NCBI GenBank assembly: GCA_027886175.1
Contig: JAJNNQ010000044.1
Coordinates: 1-64,000 of the forward strand
Length of the DNA stretch: 64,000 nucleotides
Source: Phylloscopus collybita
Taxonomy: Eukaryota > Chordata > Aves > Passeriformes > Phylloscopidae
Direction of reading: 5' to 3'
The position numbers and the translations under genes were made by a program. Below are positions 11,670 through 23,945 of the stretch, one piece after another. Below the pieces are notes generated by a model. It worked only from the letters and a program-made list of their open reading frames with translations, was not told where the DNA came from and searched no databases. Position 1 is the stretch's first letter. Each line of letters begins with the position of its first letter.

Positions 11670-12205
11670 GTCTGTCCCGTCCCGGCTGTCCCGGTGTCCC
11701 GGGGGTGTCCCGGGGGTGTCCCGTCCCCGCTGTCCCGGTGTCCCGGGGGTGTCCCGGGTCTGTCCCGTCCCCGCTGTCCCGGTGTCCCGGGGCTGTCCCG
11801 GGTCTGTCCCGTCCCCGCTGTCCCGGCTGTCCCGGGGGTGTCCCGGGTCTGTCCCGTCCCCGCTGTCCCGGTGTCCCGGGGCTGTCCCGGGTCTGTCCCG
11901 TCCCCGCTGTCCCGGCTGTCCCGGTGTCCCGGGTCTGTCCCGTCCCCGCTGTCCCGGTGTCCCGGGGGTGTCCCGGGTCTGTCCCGTCCCCGCTGTCCCG
12001 GCTGTCCCGGTGTCCCGGGTCTGTCCCGTCCCCGCTGTCCCGGGGCTGTCCCGGGTCTGTCCCGTCGCCGCTGTCCCGGGGGTGTCCCGGGGGTGTCCCG
12101 TCCCCGCTGTCCCGGTGTCCCGGGGGTGTCCCGGGTCTGTCCCGTCGCCGCTGTCCCGGTGTCCCGGGGGTGTCCCGGGTCTGTCCCGTCCCCGCTGTCC
12201 CGGTG
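11670..12205. repeat. GTCCCGGGTCTGTCCCGTCC minisatellite
   Basis: About 30 units of 15-18 bp (GTCCCGGGTCTGTCCC, GTCCCCGCTGTCCCGG) fill the gap between ATP5MC2 and the ATF7 promoter, stopping about 40 bp before the first GC box. 11363-11669 before it is unique sequence without a gene. Confidence 0.95.
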
Positions 12206-12364
12206 TCCCCGCTCCGCACGTGTCGCGCTCCCGCAGCGCGCGGGGCCCCTGGGCGGGGCCTTTCTCTGGACACGCCCATTGGGCGGGGCGTCCACGCCCC
12301 TTCATGGCCGAGGCCCCACCTCCGTAGCATCCCATTGGCCGCCGCGCCGTTACCTCCCCGCGGG

Positions 12365-12374
12365 TCTCGCGAGA
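12365..12374. promoter_or_regulatory. TCTCGCGAGA core-promoter palindrome
   Basis: An exact 10 bp match to the TCTCGCGAGA element that drives many TATA-less vertebrate housekeeping promoters. It lies 81 bp upstream of a candidate first-exon donor and 27 bp after an inverted CCAAT box, a typical spacing near a transcription start. Confidence 0.7.
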
Positions 12375-12384
12375 GCTTCGAGCG

Positions 12385-12455
12385 CGGGGTGGGGGGGGCG
12401 GCGGGAGCCCCAGCGCGAGCGGCGCCAGCGCGAGGACCCGGCCCGGCTCCCTCAG
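12385..12455 (+). other. ATF7: Probable ATF7 non-coding exon 1
   Basis: A donor-like CCCTCAG/GTAACG lies at 12455/12456 in the CpG island, just downstream of TCTCGCGAGA. The 5' limit is a guess. If right, intron 1 runs from 12456 to 23945 (11.5 kb). Confidence 0.45.
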
Positions 12456-14595
12456 GTAACGGCGGCCCCGGCGCGGCGGCGGCGGGGCCTCCTCAGGCGG
12501 CTTGCGGCGGCCGCCGGGGAGCTCCGGGGGCGGCGGGAGCCCCGGCCGGCCCCTCCCCCCACAACTCTCCCCGAGTTTTCGTGAGGCAGCGGCTCCGCCC
12601 GCCCCGCCCCCGAGCTGAGCGACAGCAGCCTGTGGCCAATCGCGTCGCGCGTAGTCCCTGAGCGGCGGGCCCGGCGGCCAATGGCGGGCGAGGGGGCGAC
12701 GCTCTGCGGCCAAGCCCCGCCCCCGGGGCGGGGCCGAGAAGCAGTGAGGGGCCCGGGCGGTGCCGGGGGGAGCGCGGGGGGCCCTGAGGGGGAGCCCGGA
12801 ATGGGGCTGGGGGAGCCCGGAATGGGGCTGGGGGAGCCCGGGGGAAGCTCCGGAATGGGGCTGGAGGGACTGAGGGTCCCGGGATTAAGCCCCGGGATTT
12901 CTGGGGGCAGTCAGCGGGATTGGGGGGTCTGCAGGGAGCCTAAGGCTGGGGGCTCCTGGGGGATATGGGGGGGTGCGAATAGGGGGCAGTGACTGTGGGG
13001 GTTTGCAAATGTGGGGGGATTTAAATGATTTAGAATGATTCTGGGGTGGGCCCTGGAGAGGCAGGAGGAGTCCTGAGGGGCTTGGGGAGGGAGGATGGGG
13101 GGGAGTTTGGGTGTGGGGGTGTGTTTGGGGGAGACCCCTCAGGGTTCAGGGCTGGGGAGCCCTGAGGAGATGTGGGGTGGCAGTGAGGAACCCCACTGTC
13201 TGGACTTAGGGCTCTGGGGAGGGGGCTGCGCCCCTGGCTCTGCTGGGGGGTCCAGGGAGCTGTGGAGGGGCTGCAGGAGCCCCTGGGCAGCATTTGGGCA
13301 GCTGGGGTCGGTGGCTGCCCTGGCACTGGGTGACGGCAGCAGCAGGAGGGGGCACGCAGCAGGAGTTGCAGAGTTTAAGGAGTTTGTTCTCAAGGCAGGG
13401 GTTAATTCCCAGTGGGGGCTGTGACTGTGAGCTGTGGCAGTGGGGAGGGCTCAGCTGCACCTGCCCACCTTTCCTGGCACTGTTCCTGCCCCAGCAGCCC
13501 CAGCCCTGCTGAGGGGGAGGTTGCCTGGCTCAGGTGTGACCACACCTTCTCCCTGCTCAGCTCTCCCCGTTTTGCTCCTCCTGCCCCTTTCTTTGCCCAT
13601 CTTTCCTCATGCCACTGTTGTCCCTTTGGTGCCACCTCGTGCCCTGTCCAGGTCCCTCTGAGGATCCCATTCCAGGTCATTCCCGTAGAAGTGGCACCGG
13701 CTGCAGTGAATTCCCACTTTATTCCTCTGGGGATGATCCAGAGGGGTTCTCCAGCTCCTGGCAGAGCTCTCCACCAGTAACTGTCCCTAGCACAGCTCTG
13801 GAGAGGAGTCCAGCAGCAATCCCAGCCCGGCTGGGGGGGTTCTGTGGCCTCGGGGTTTTCTCAGCAGCCACCAAGAACAGCTGCAGCACTGGAAGCGGGG
13901 TGAGCTCTGCGGGAGGGGGGCAGAGCAGCAGCTCCCCTTTGGAGGCAGAGGGAGGGAGGGAGGGAAGGGAGGCATCCCCTGCTCCTTGGAGGAGGGAGGG
14001 CTCAGGTTCAGCTGCTGTGCAGGGCTGGGTGAGCCCCGCAGCGGCTCCGCTCTCTCCGGGGCCTGGGGGCTCGGGGCAGCTCTCAGGAAAGGGTTCTGGT
14101 CCTTTGGGGTTGGAGCTGGGGGTCAGTCTGCTGTGGGAGCCTGGAACCAGCCCTCTTCCTATGGAAAAGTTCCTGGATTTGGGTGCCAGCCCTGGGTGAC
14201 CCCGAGCTGTGGGACTCCGGACCCTTCCCCGGTGAGCCCCCGGGGGTTGTGTCCCCGCTCCTCACCGCTCCACGTGCAGGTATTTCAATCTTCTCCTGGC
14301 CTTTATCTGTGTTGGCCTGCACCCCTCCCAACCTGCTGCCATCCAGGCAGCCCGGGCTGGACGGGGTCTGCAGCAGAGCCCTGAGGCTCCCACCAGGAGG
14401 AGGAGAAGGCTCCACACAAACCTTGGGAACGTGTTAAACCTCGCTCCTGAGATTCCTCTTCTGCTCTGGCTCGGCCCCGCGCTGCCCTGGGCTCCTCTCT
14501 GACGTGGGTTTCTGTTTTATTTCTGCTTTCTCCAGGTTCCTTATTCCCCAGTCCCCTCTCTGCAGCCTTTCCCAGCAGGTCCCTGCAGTGGGACA
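12456..14595. other. ATF7: ATF7 intron 1, proximal part
   Basis: Mostly unique GC-rich sequence after the promoter. A short GAGCCCGGAATGGGGCTGGG array (three copies) lies at 12795-12862. No further exon could be supported. Confidence 0.5.
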
Positions 14596-14745
14596 GAGCA
14601 CAGAGAGGGCCTGAGGGGCACAGAGAGGGGGCTGAGGGGCACATGGGGGTGCTGAGGGGCACACGGAGGGGCTGAGGGGCATATGGGGGTGCTGAGGGGC
14701 ACATGGAGGGGCTGAGGGGCACAGAGAGGGGCACAGGGAGGGGCT
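14596..14745. repeat. GCTGAGGGGCACATGGGGGT array
   Basis: About seven copies of an 18-20 bp unit GAGGGGCACA(T/C)GG(G/A)GGG. Confidence 0.9.
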
Positions 14746-17700
14746 GAGCCCACCTGGGCAGGTGCAGGAGTCCTTCCTGCCCAGGGCATTCTGGAAATGC
14801 TGTGGGACAGCTGGGAAGTGTGGAGGGACACGGCAAAGCCAAAGGATGTGGCTAAAAAGCAATTCCAGCTTCTCATTCGTTTCTTTATTCCCATTTCTTC
14901 TGAAAGCCCCCTGAGCTGGGTGTGGATTGAAGGGGGGCTTGGGATGGGAATCCCCCCGACTTTGGGAAATGGGGAAGTTGGAGAGAGGAAGCAGCGGCGG
15001 GGTGGGGACAGGCAGGGCTGTGGGGTGGGTCCAGCCGAGGAGGGGAATCCATCCTCCTGCTCCTGGAGCTGCTCTCAGCATCCCAGGGAGGGCTGGGAGC
15101 TGCTCCGTGCTGGAGCCGTGCTTGGAAGGGCTCCCTGGCACAGGCTCCGTGCCCACGGGCTGCTTTTGTGTGTCAGGGAAGGAGCTCTGGCTTGGATTTG
15201 GCTTTGGACTCGTTTCTGCTGCATCCCACGTGATGCTGCTGCTCCTCTGTTTGGGTTTATTTATCCCCCGGACTTTCTCGGGGCCTTCTTTTTCTGTTTC
15301 TTTTTTTTTTTTTTTTTCTTTTCTTTTCTTTCCCCTCCTTTTTTTTTTTTATTTTTTTTTTTTTTTTTATTTTTTTTGTTTCTATTCCCGTTCCTGGCCC
15401 TGCAAATCGAGGCCAGCCTTCCCCCGCTGCTCTTCCCACCTGGTTCAGCCCCGAGCTGTGCTGCAGCCAGGGAGGAGGAAACGCTGCCAGAAAAGAACCT
15501 GAACCTTTTGGTGAGAGGCCTCCAGCACCCGGGACCTGTTGCTTCCTGGAATTCATCAATTATTTTCTCCCCGGTTTCAAGCCATCTCGGGATTCCCACT
15601 TTTGGCTTTAGGGGATTTGTGGGCTCAGGGTGAGAAGGGTGGGCTCACCCAACGGCCTCAGCTTCCCTGGAGAGCCAGAGGTGGCTTCTCTTTGGCTGGA
15701 GGCGTGTGAGAAGTGGCTTGGAGGGACTAAAAGCTGCTTGGGGAGACTAAAGATGTGTTCAGTCAGCCCTCCCAGCACGGCATCCCCAGCTTTGGGCTGG
15801 GAATGCTGAGTTCTGGGATTCCTGCTTGCAATCCCTTCTGGTGTCCCTGGGATTTTGTACCTGTGTTGCCGGAGGGCCCTGAACGTTTGGGAAATGAGGG
15901 TGAACTTTTGCTGTGAGGAGGAAAAGCTCTGCTAATTAATGTAATTAATGCAAAGGTTTCTTCTCCTCTGTTGTGGTGGGATCTGCGGTCAGGCCTGGGA
16001 GCCCATCCCGCTCTTCCAGCAGTGGGAATGTTGAATATTCCCTTTTTATTTTTGGTTCTGGGTGTTGGTAGAACAGAGCTGGGTGCAGAGCAGAGGCAGA
16101 TTGTCACTGGGGTGACAGCTGGATGCCAGGATTCCCGGGGTTGATTCACTGATTAATTAATTAATTCTGGGTCCTAAAACTGCGAGGGCTGAGCTGCAGC
16201 AGAGCATCCAGCCCTGGGGGCAGATGGAAGGTGTGGGAGCAGGGCTGGGGAGATTTATCCCCAAATTCCATTGGATTTTGGAGTTTTTTCCACGGCAGAG
16301 CTCCCTGTCCCCCACCTGGAGTGCCCCAATCCCTGCTCAGATGGGGCCAAATGGGATTTTCATGGTCCCGAGCAGGGCAGTGCTTTAATGAGCACCCAAG
16401 GGACGCTCCCCCTCCCTGGGGATGGCCCTCACCTTCCCTTTGTTTTCCCGTTTGTTTTTGGCATCTCCCTGTTCCCAAACCCTGCAGGAGCCCTTCAGGC
16501 TGCTCGTGCTCCAGCCCATAAAGCTTCACCTCTGAGCTGGGAGCTCCTGCAGGGGATGGTGGCTTTGCTCCCCCCAAACACAGCTCCACTGAAACCCCTC
16601 CCTGCCAGCCCCTCTGCCTGGGATATTCCTGGCTCCCCTCGGCATTTTAGGGCTCCTGCATCAATCATACAAGCACGTGAGCCTGGGAAAGCTGAATGAA
16701 GGGAAGTGCCCAGGCGGGATGGGATCATCCCGGGTGGGACAGAACGTTTTTATTTGATGTGAGAGCAGCTGGGGCCTGCCTGTGCTGCCCTGGCTCTGTT
16801 TGAATTCCCGGGCAGGGTTTTTATCCTGGTGCTCCTTTCCATCCCCGGCTCTCCCGCTCCTCGCTCGGGGCAGCCCTGACTTCGCTGTTCCCTTCAAACC
16901 ATCCAGACATTGGCAGGGAAAATATGTTCCAGCTCGGCTCGGGCCTCTCATGCCTCGTTTGCAGCAGCTCTCATTGAAACAAGGGCTCTGAAGTGGTGAA
17001 ATAATTTCAGGAAATGGGACTCCAGTTTCTGGGTCACTCAGGCATTTCCGAGGTAAAATACTGCGCTGTGGAGGCCGCCGTGGCTCTCTGGTAATTACCC
17101 GGGCTGGGTGAGAGCAGTGGCTCTCCCCGGCCTCTCCTTCCCCCCGTAAAGCTGAATTATTTCCCTGCGCTGCCGTAGATCTCCGGCACAGCCCGAGATG
17201 GATCGTGCAGAGGCCACCCCGGAGCCTGGCGGGCTCTGCCGCTGGAATTGCTGCCGGGGGAGGCCGGGAGGAGGAAGAAAAAAGCTTTTTCCTGCAGCCC
17301 TGGGGCAGCTCGGGCTGTGCTCTCTGCTGGAGTCAGGCACAGGTCGTGCCCCTGGCGGCAGCTGGAGCTCCTGGGGGCTGCTCCCGAGGTCCTGGAAGCC
17401 ACCAGGTGCCACCAAGCAGTGCCCAGCCTGGCTGCTGGGTGTGTGGGAGCTCCCAGGTGCCCTGTCCAGGTGCTCGGGGCGGTGCAGTTTGGTGTCTGAG
17501 TGGCCTCAGGGACGTCCTGCAGCCCCCCTGTCCCTTCCCAGGAGGTCTGACCCTTTTCCCAAAGCCTGGAATTGCTCTGCAGTCCTGCTGCTGCTGCTGC
17601 CAGAGCTCTGGGAGTCACTCTGGAGTCACTCTAGGGCCAAATGGGAGCTTCTGGCAGGAATGGTGCCGCTCCAAGGCTGTTTAAGGCACTTCCAAGCAAG

Positions 17701-19221
17701 AAATGAGGGGTTTGCACGTCTCCCACACCCCTGAGGCGATGAGGTCCCGGCTTTTCGGGGATCCCCTCCGAGCCTGAGCCCCCAGAAAGGCCCAGCCCCG
17801 AGGGGAACGCTTGGGCTTGGCTGAGGTTTCACTGCTGAACGCTCTGTGGCTGGGGGGGATTTGTTTCCAGCGAAAACCCTGCCAATATTCCAGTTTATAC
17901 AGTTGGGTTTGCTTTGCTTTGTCAAGCCCATGAAGCGTGAGGGTGTTGTGCCTCCAGAGCAGGGTTTATAGCCCGGGCTCTCGGCCTCCTTTCCCACAGG
18001 AGGGTTTTCAGCTCTCACAGCTTTCTGGTTACAAAGCAAACACTCTCCCTCCGTCCCTCACACCCCAAAATAGCTTCAAAGTCGGAGTGGAGGCCCAAGA
18101 GCCGCCCTGGGGGGGCCTCTCCCTGCAAAACTGAAAGTCTTTCGCAATTTCCATGGGTGGATCCCGGCTGGGAGAGGCAGGGAGAGCTGCGGGCACCCCA
18201 GGGGCAGGGCCAGCCCTGTGCCCGCTGTCTGCAGGCTCCAAACTGGGGCTGAGATGCAGCAGCAGTGGGAAGGAGGTGCCAGACTGGCTCTCCCAAGCAG
18301 CTGGGACCCCCACTGCTGCTTCTCTCGTTGGGTTTCCTAAGGAAGAGCTTGAGCCCCTTGTTTGGGGACGGATCCCTGCACCCAGGCTGGCACAGGGACG
18401 GGGACAGGGCTCTGTCCCTGCCCTCTCGGGATGGCCCTGCTGACCCCAGCCCGTCCCGAGGCTCAGGAAGCTCTGGGCTGGCCAGGGCTGCCCTCAGAAA
18501 AACAACAAGGAGCCTTTCCTGGCCTGGCCTCAAAGCTCTGTGCTTCCTTCCTGGCCTTTGCAGGGAGATGTGGGGCTGTTCTGGGGCTGGCCGTGGCCCT
18601 GGGGCTGCCTCCCCTGCTGCTGCTCGCCCGGGGCACGCTGGGGCTGGCATTGCCAGGGGTTTGTGTGTTCTGCTGGAGGCCAGAGGCTCCTGCAGCCCAG
18701 CTCTGCAGCCATCCATAATAATCTGGTTTATTGTGGCTTTCAGTGCTCTCCCCCTGCCCGTGCCTGGAGCAGTTTGTGTTTGAATGGGTTTGTTTGTGCT
18801 GGGCTGGGGCTGCTGGAGCTGCTGCTGCTGGCACGGCTCCCGGGGCTGGGCAGAGCGGCCCAGACGGAGCTGGGGTGGCCTGGCCACTGCCGGGGCCCTG
18901 GGAGTGAACCCACGGGGCTCAGGCTCCTGCTCAGCTCCTGCCTCGGCTGCAGCTTTTGCCCTGGGCTGGTGAGGGAGGCAGGAGGGCAGCGCTGGAACCT
19001 GGCTGGGGTGAGGGCTGCCTGCTTTTTGGGGCACTTTGTGGAGAAAACCCCATTTCTGCCTGTGCTCCTGCTGTAGTTTTCCTGCAAAGCCCCAGCCCTG
19101 CCTGGATCCTCCTCGCTTCTGGAGGACTCTGTGCCCCGTTCAACGGCCTGGCAAGGTTCTGGGGCTGCCTCTTGGCACAGGCACCTCACCTTCAGCTGCA
19201 CCTTTGCTTGGGCTTGTTCCT
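14746..19221. other. ATF7: ATF7 intron 1, unique middle part
   Basis: About 4.5 kb of mainly unique sequence. A T-rich homopolymer block lies at 15290-15385. Many open frames occur but none shows a conserved domain, so none is called. Confidence 0.5.
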
Positions 19222-19801
19222 GCAGGCCTGAGGGCAGCAGGGTTTGTGCCTGAGCCTTCATCTCATCTCAGGGTTTGTGCCTGAGCCTTCCTCTCAGGGT
19301 TTGTGTCTGAGCCTTCCTCTCAGGGTTTGTGTCTGAGCCTTCCTCTCAGGGTTTGTGTCTGAGCGTTCCTCTCATCTCAGGGTTTGTGCCTGAGCCTTCC
19401 TCTCAGGGTTTGTGCCTGAGCCTTCCTCTCATCTCAGGGTTTGTGCCTGAGCGTTCCTCTCAGGGTTTGTGTCTGAGCGTTCCTCTCAGGGTTTGTGCCT
19501 GAGCCTTCCTCTCAGGGTTTGTGTCTGAGCGTTCCTCTCAGGGTTTGTGCCTGAGCCTTCCTCTCAGGGTTTGTGTCTGAGCCTTCCTCTCAGGGTTTGT
19601 GTCTGAGCCTTCCTCTCAGGGTTTGTGTCTGAGCGTTCCTCTCAGGGTTTGTGCCTGAGCCTTCCTCTCAGGGTTTGTGTCTGAGCGTTCCTCTCAGGGT
19701 TTGTGCCTGAGCCTTCCTCTCAGGGTTTGTGTCTGAGCCTTCCTCTCAGGGTTTGTGCCTGAGCCTTCCTCTCAGGGTTTGTGCCTGAGCCTTCCTCTCA
19801 G
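19222..19801. repeat. 27-bp minisatellite (CAGGGTTTGTGCCTGAGCCT)
   Basis: About 21 copies of TCTCAGGGTTTGTGCCTGAG followed by CCTTCC or CGTTCC, varying at the C/T of GTG(C/T)CTG. Occasional units carry an extra ATCTC. Confidence 0.97.
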
Positions 19802-21999
19802 GGTGCAGTGCTCTGCCAGCAGCGTGGTTTGGTGCCTCTTCAGGCTGAGCCTATTTTTAGGAGGTGGCTCTCGCAGCTCTTCTGGTTTTGGTTCATAGTT
19901 GGTGCAGCCCTCAGCTTTAATTTTGTGGTCACATTAGTGTAAAGTTTATCCTCATGATTTACAGGCAGAACCCAGAACCATGGTGGTGCTGGTAGAGGAG
20001 AGAGTGCTGGAGAGGGATCCCTGCTGGAGAGGGATCTGTCATGGAAAGGGATCTGTCATGGAGAGGGATCCCTGCTGGCACAGAAGAGTGTCTGCATCCC
20101 CTGCGGGTTTTTCGGGACCTGCAGCATTCCCAGTGCAATTCCCAGTGCAATTCCCAGTGCATTCCCAGAGCTGCAATGCCCCATGTTGGGCACCAGCATT
20201 CCTGCAGCAGGAGTCACGTGCCAGGACAACAATAGAGCCTTTTATTTTTAGAGCATTTCCCAGCCCAGCTCTGTCCCCAGCACCCAGCAGAGTTGAGGTC
20301 CAGGGATGTTCTTCCATCTTCACGCTGAGGTTTAAGGAAAAGGTGATTTTTTTTTTTTTTTTTTTTTTTTCTGTTTCGTGTTTTTTTTATGGGGATTTCA
20401 GGTGACACAAAGCCCGAGTGGTTTGCAGCTGACCACAGGAGTGTGGGACACCCCGGGGTGCAGGGCCAGCTGCCCCTGACTTTGGCAAATCAGAGGAGAC
20501 CCAGGTTCCCAAATCCTGGCCTGAGACGCTTCCAGCCTCAGCTGCTTCTCTAACCCAGCTGGGAGCGTCCCCAGCACAAAACCCGGCCCCAGAAAGGCAC
20601 AGCCAGCCCAGAGCCTGGGTGTGACCCTTCCCGTGTCACCAGGCTGTCCCCAGCCACAAACCCCCTCCTCTGCAGAGCTCAGCTCAGGGGTGTGGGGAGC
20701 ACCTTGGAGAAGGGGAAGCTCCAGAAGTGCCAGGGGGGCTCTGGAAGGATCATCCTGCCCCTCCTGCCCTCCTTCCCAAGCCCTTTCCAGGCGGGGTTTC
20801 TGGGCTGGGTGCCAGCGGGGTGCCCTGGGGACAGCCCCTGGGGACAGCCCCTGGGGACAGCCCCTGGGGACAGGCTGCTGCTGTCAGCGCTGCCCTCGAG
20901 GCCTGGAGGGGCTGATTCCTCGGCAGGGACCCCCAGCATTCCCCCTGGGAATGTCCCTGCTGCTGCTCTCCTGCTGCTCACTCGGGGTTTATGGGGCAGC
21001 AGCTGGGCCGGCAGGGCTCAGCTGGGTACGGGTGGGAGTTTGGGGTCATCGAGGGGGGAAACCAGCTCAGCCCAGGCTGAACAGGGGCTCCCAGGGGCAG
21101 GGAAGGTTCTGGGTTTCCTTGGGTCCTGGGCAGCCCCTGCCCTGCTCCGGGCCCTGCCCCAAGAGCCCCTTCGGGTGGGTAAAACTCAGATCCTGATTTC
21201 AGAGAGGCTGCTGCTCTGGGGAGGAGTTAGAACTGCTGCAGGAAGGGTGGGAAGGAGGTCCCAGGGGATGAGGTGATCCCGTGGGTGTCTGGAACCAGGG
21301 CAGGTGCTCAGCTCCTCTTCTCTTTGGGGCTCTGAGGGGGCTGGGACACGCTCTGGGTGTCATTCCCAGCCAGCCCAGGTGATGTGCGTGGGTCAGGAGG
21401 GGGAAGGTTCCCCACCCCAGCCTGGTTTGGGTGAGAATTTCCCTCGAGCTGCCCCAGAGCTGTCAGGGCTGTGTGACCAATCTGCCTGAGCATTCCCCCC
21501 TTGCCTGGCCGTGCCCAGCGTGCTCAGACCCATCTCAGCAGTGAAATATTGTCCCGGAAGGGGGACGGGAACGAGCTGCCAGCATCCAATCAGCTCCTCA
21601 CCCATCCTCTTCCCAAGGACAGGATTTATGGGAGAAATTTATCCTGGCTAAATGTGGCATAAATCTGAGCACACGTGTGCACCCTGCTCTGGGAACGGGG
21701 AGCTGTGCAAGCTTTGGCCTCTCCACGGCCAAGGCTCCTCCTGCCCGGGGGTGACAGCGCTGAGTGTCCCCAGCTGGGAGCTCTGCCTGCAGGGGGATCC
21801 CCTGGGGCAGCCCTGGCGTCCTGCAGGTCCCAGTCTGGAGTGTCCCCATCCACTGTTTTGGTGTCACCTCAAGGCTTGGGCAGGATTTGCCTTTCCTGCT
21901 GTCCCCTGCTCTGCCACCTCCTGTGTCACTTCTGGGGCCGTTCCTGGTGTTTGGGTGCCTTTGTTCCCCCTTTGGCTGCCAGCCCGTGCCACTGGTGAC
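19802..21999. other. ATF7: ATF7 intron 1, unique part
   Basis: Unique sequence with three small internal repeats: GGAGAGGGATC(C/T) at 20010-20075, poly-T at 20346-20372, and four CCCTGGGGACAGC copies at 20822-20876. No gene. Confidence 0.5.
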
Positions 22000-22420
22000 A
22001 GGGGCATTTACCCCCACTGCTGTGGGTGACAGGGGCATTTACCCCCACTGCTGTGGGTGACAGGGGCATTTATCCCCACTGCTGTGGGTGACAGGGACAT
22101 TTATCCCCAGTGCTGTGGGTGACAGGGGCATTTATCCTCACTGCTGTGGGTGACAGGGACATTTACCCCCATTGCTGTGGGTGACAGGGGCATTTACCCC
22201 CAGTGCTGTGGGTGACAGGGGCATTTACCCCCAGTGCTGTGGGTGACAGGGACATTTACCGCCCCTGCTGTGGGTGACAGGGGCATTTACCCCCACTGCT
22301 GTGGGTGACAGGGACATTTACCCCCAGTGCTGTGGGTGACAGGGGCATTTACCCCCACTGCTGTGGGTGACAGGGGCATTTACCCCCATTGCTGTGGGTG
22401 ACAGGGGCATTTACCCCCAT
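22000..22420. repeat. 31-bp minisatellite (GTGACAGGGGCATTTACCCC)
   Basis: About 13 copies of GGTGACAGGGGCATTTACCC plus CCACTGCTGTG. The AGGGGCATTTACCCC core is nearly self-complementary. Confidence 0.97.
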
Positions 22421-22914
22421 CCCTGTTTGCACAGCCCCCGGAGTTTGGCCCCATAAATCCAGCCCCAGATGCAGCCCAGCGCCGGGGATCTCTGCCTCCT
22501 GTCCCGGTGGGATCCCAGCTCCTCTCTCCTCACCCTTTGGGTCCTGCTGCCGTGGCTGAGGGGAGGGAATTCGGAAAAATCCCCAATTTTGTTCCCCTGG
22601 AGCAGCTGATTGATTCCTTTCCCGGGCAGCGGGAGGGGCCGTTCCCGCCGCATTCCTGGAGCTCTTTCTCACACGGCTCCTAAAAATACCAACCCTCAGG
22701 GCTGCAAGTGCAAAACGCCTCTGGCCCCGGTGCTGGGTCCCCTCCTGGCATTCCAGCATCGCCCCGCTGGGAGCAGGAGGAGCTGGGAGCCCCCCGAGGC
22801 AGCCCCCCGAGCAGAGAGCATTTGCTTCCTCACGGCTTCTTCAAATCCTGCTGGAAAATCCCAGTGGGTGGAGGGAGCCCTTGTTCCTCGAGTTTGAGAT
22901 GGGGGCGGGGGGGG

Positions 22915-23180
22915 GGGAGGGTTTCACTTTATTTACTCTTATTTTTTATTAATGAGAGCAGCTTCACTTGTAGCATAATAGGAGTGAGTGTTTTGTTATC
23001 CTTGGCTGTAATCCGTGATAAACTGCCCCTGCCATCAGCCTTGTAGTTTACCCACTGGGGAGCCCGATTATTGCCTTGTAAAACGGAGCACCACTCCTAT
23101 AATCCCTTAATTAATTAAATGACAAATTTTAGTTCTCTCCCATTGAAAATATAACCGGTGCAGAGAGAGGCCTTGGATTT
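22915..23180. promoter_or_regulatory. AT-rich non-repetitive island (candidate regulatory element)
   Basis: About 265 bp of AT-rich, non-repetitive sequence inside GC-rich intron 1. It includes TTAATTAATTAAATGAC and TAATAGGAGTGAG. Composition suggests conserved non-coding DNA; conservation itself cannot be seen here. Confidence 0.35.
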
Positions 23181-23604
23181 ATTTGATGGCTGCTCGCTCG
23201 CACTCTGTTTTCCTGTGGATTGCCACTGTCCCTGCTGGTTTGTCTGTGTGTGGGGGGGGATTCCTGGGCTGGCTGGGGGGATCCCTGGGGATCCCAGGAG
23301 ATTCCCTGATCCCATCGATGCCCGGGGAGGGCGGCTGGGGCCGTGCTGGGGGGGTTTGGCTGCTCTGCTGCTCCTCCATGGGGCTGAGCGCTGTCCCCAC
23401 CTCGCCGGAGGTGACCCCGAGCTGCAGCAGCTCCCTCGGGGGAACCCGGGAGCCCAGGGAAGCTCCCACACCTTTCCAGCTGTAAAACCCCACCCAGTCC
23501 CTCCCAAAATCCTAAACCCCGGGGCTGGAATGATTCCCACCCCAGGGCAGGGATAAACACCCTCCCAGCGGAGGGGCAGCTCCCGCTGGGGCCCTGGGGA
23601 GTTT

Positions 23605-23935
23605 TGGGGGCTGTTAAGGATTTTGGGGGCTGTTAAGGATTTTTGGGGCTGTTAAGGATTTTTGGGGGCTGTTAAGGATTTTTGGGGCCCGTTTGAGGAT
23701 TTTTGGGGGCCATTTGAGGATTTTTGGGGCTGTTAAGGATTTTTGGGGCCCATTTGAGGATTTTTGGGGGCCGTTTGAGGATTTTTGGGGCTGTTAAGGA
23801 TTTTTGGGGGCTGTTTGAGGATTTTTGGGGGCCATTTGAGGATTTTTGGGGCTGTTTGAGGAATTTTGGGGCTGATAAGGATTTTTTGGGTGCTGTTTGA
23901 GGATTTTTGGGGCTGATAAGGATCTCTGTGTGCTC
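23605..23935. repeat. ~22-bp minisatellite ending at ATF7 coding exon 1 acceptor
   Basis: About 14 units of GCTGTTAAGGATTTTTGGGG or CATTTGAGGATTTTTGGGGG. The last units carry CTGATAAGG and lead directly into CTCTGCTCCCCAG. Confidence 0.95.
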
Positions 23936-23945
23936 TGCTCCCCAG

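Larger units (their letters stand above)
12230..12780 (+). promoter_or_regulatory. ATF7: ATF7 CpG-island promoter
   Basis: A TATA-less, CpG-dense block. It contains inverted CCAAT boxes (ATTGG at 12278-12282 and 12334-12338), forward CCAAT boxes (12636-12640, 12678-12682), GC boxes GGGCGGGG at 12251 and 12281, and the palindrome TCTCGCGAGA at 12365-12374. It lies 0.9 kb after the ATP5MC2 poly(A) signal and on the same strand as ATF7. Assignment to ATF7 is by position. Confidence 0.7.

Noticed and set aside
14797..19261. Several 150-340 codon frames in ATF7 intron 1
   Set aside because: They overlap one another on both strands, are Pro/Ser/Gly-rich and lack splice-supported or domain-level evidence.
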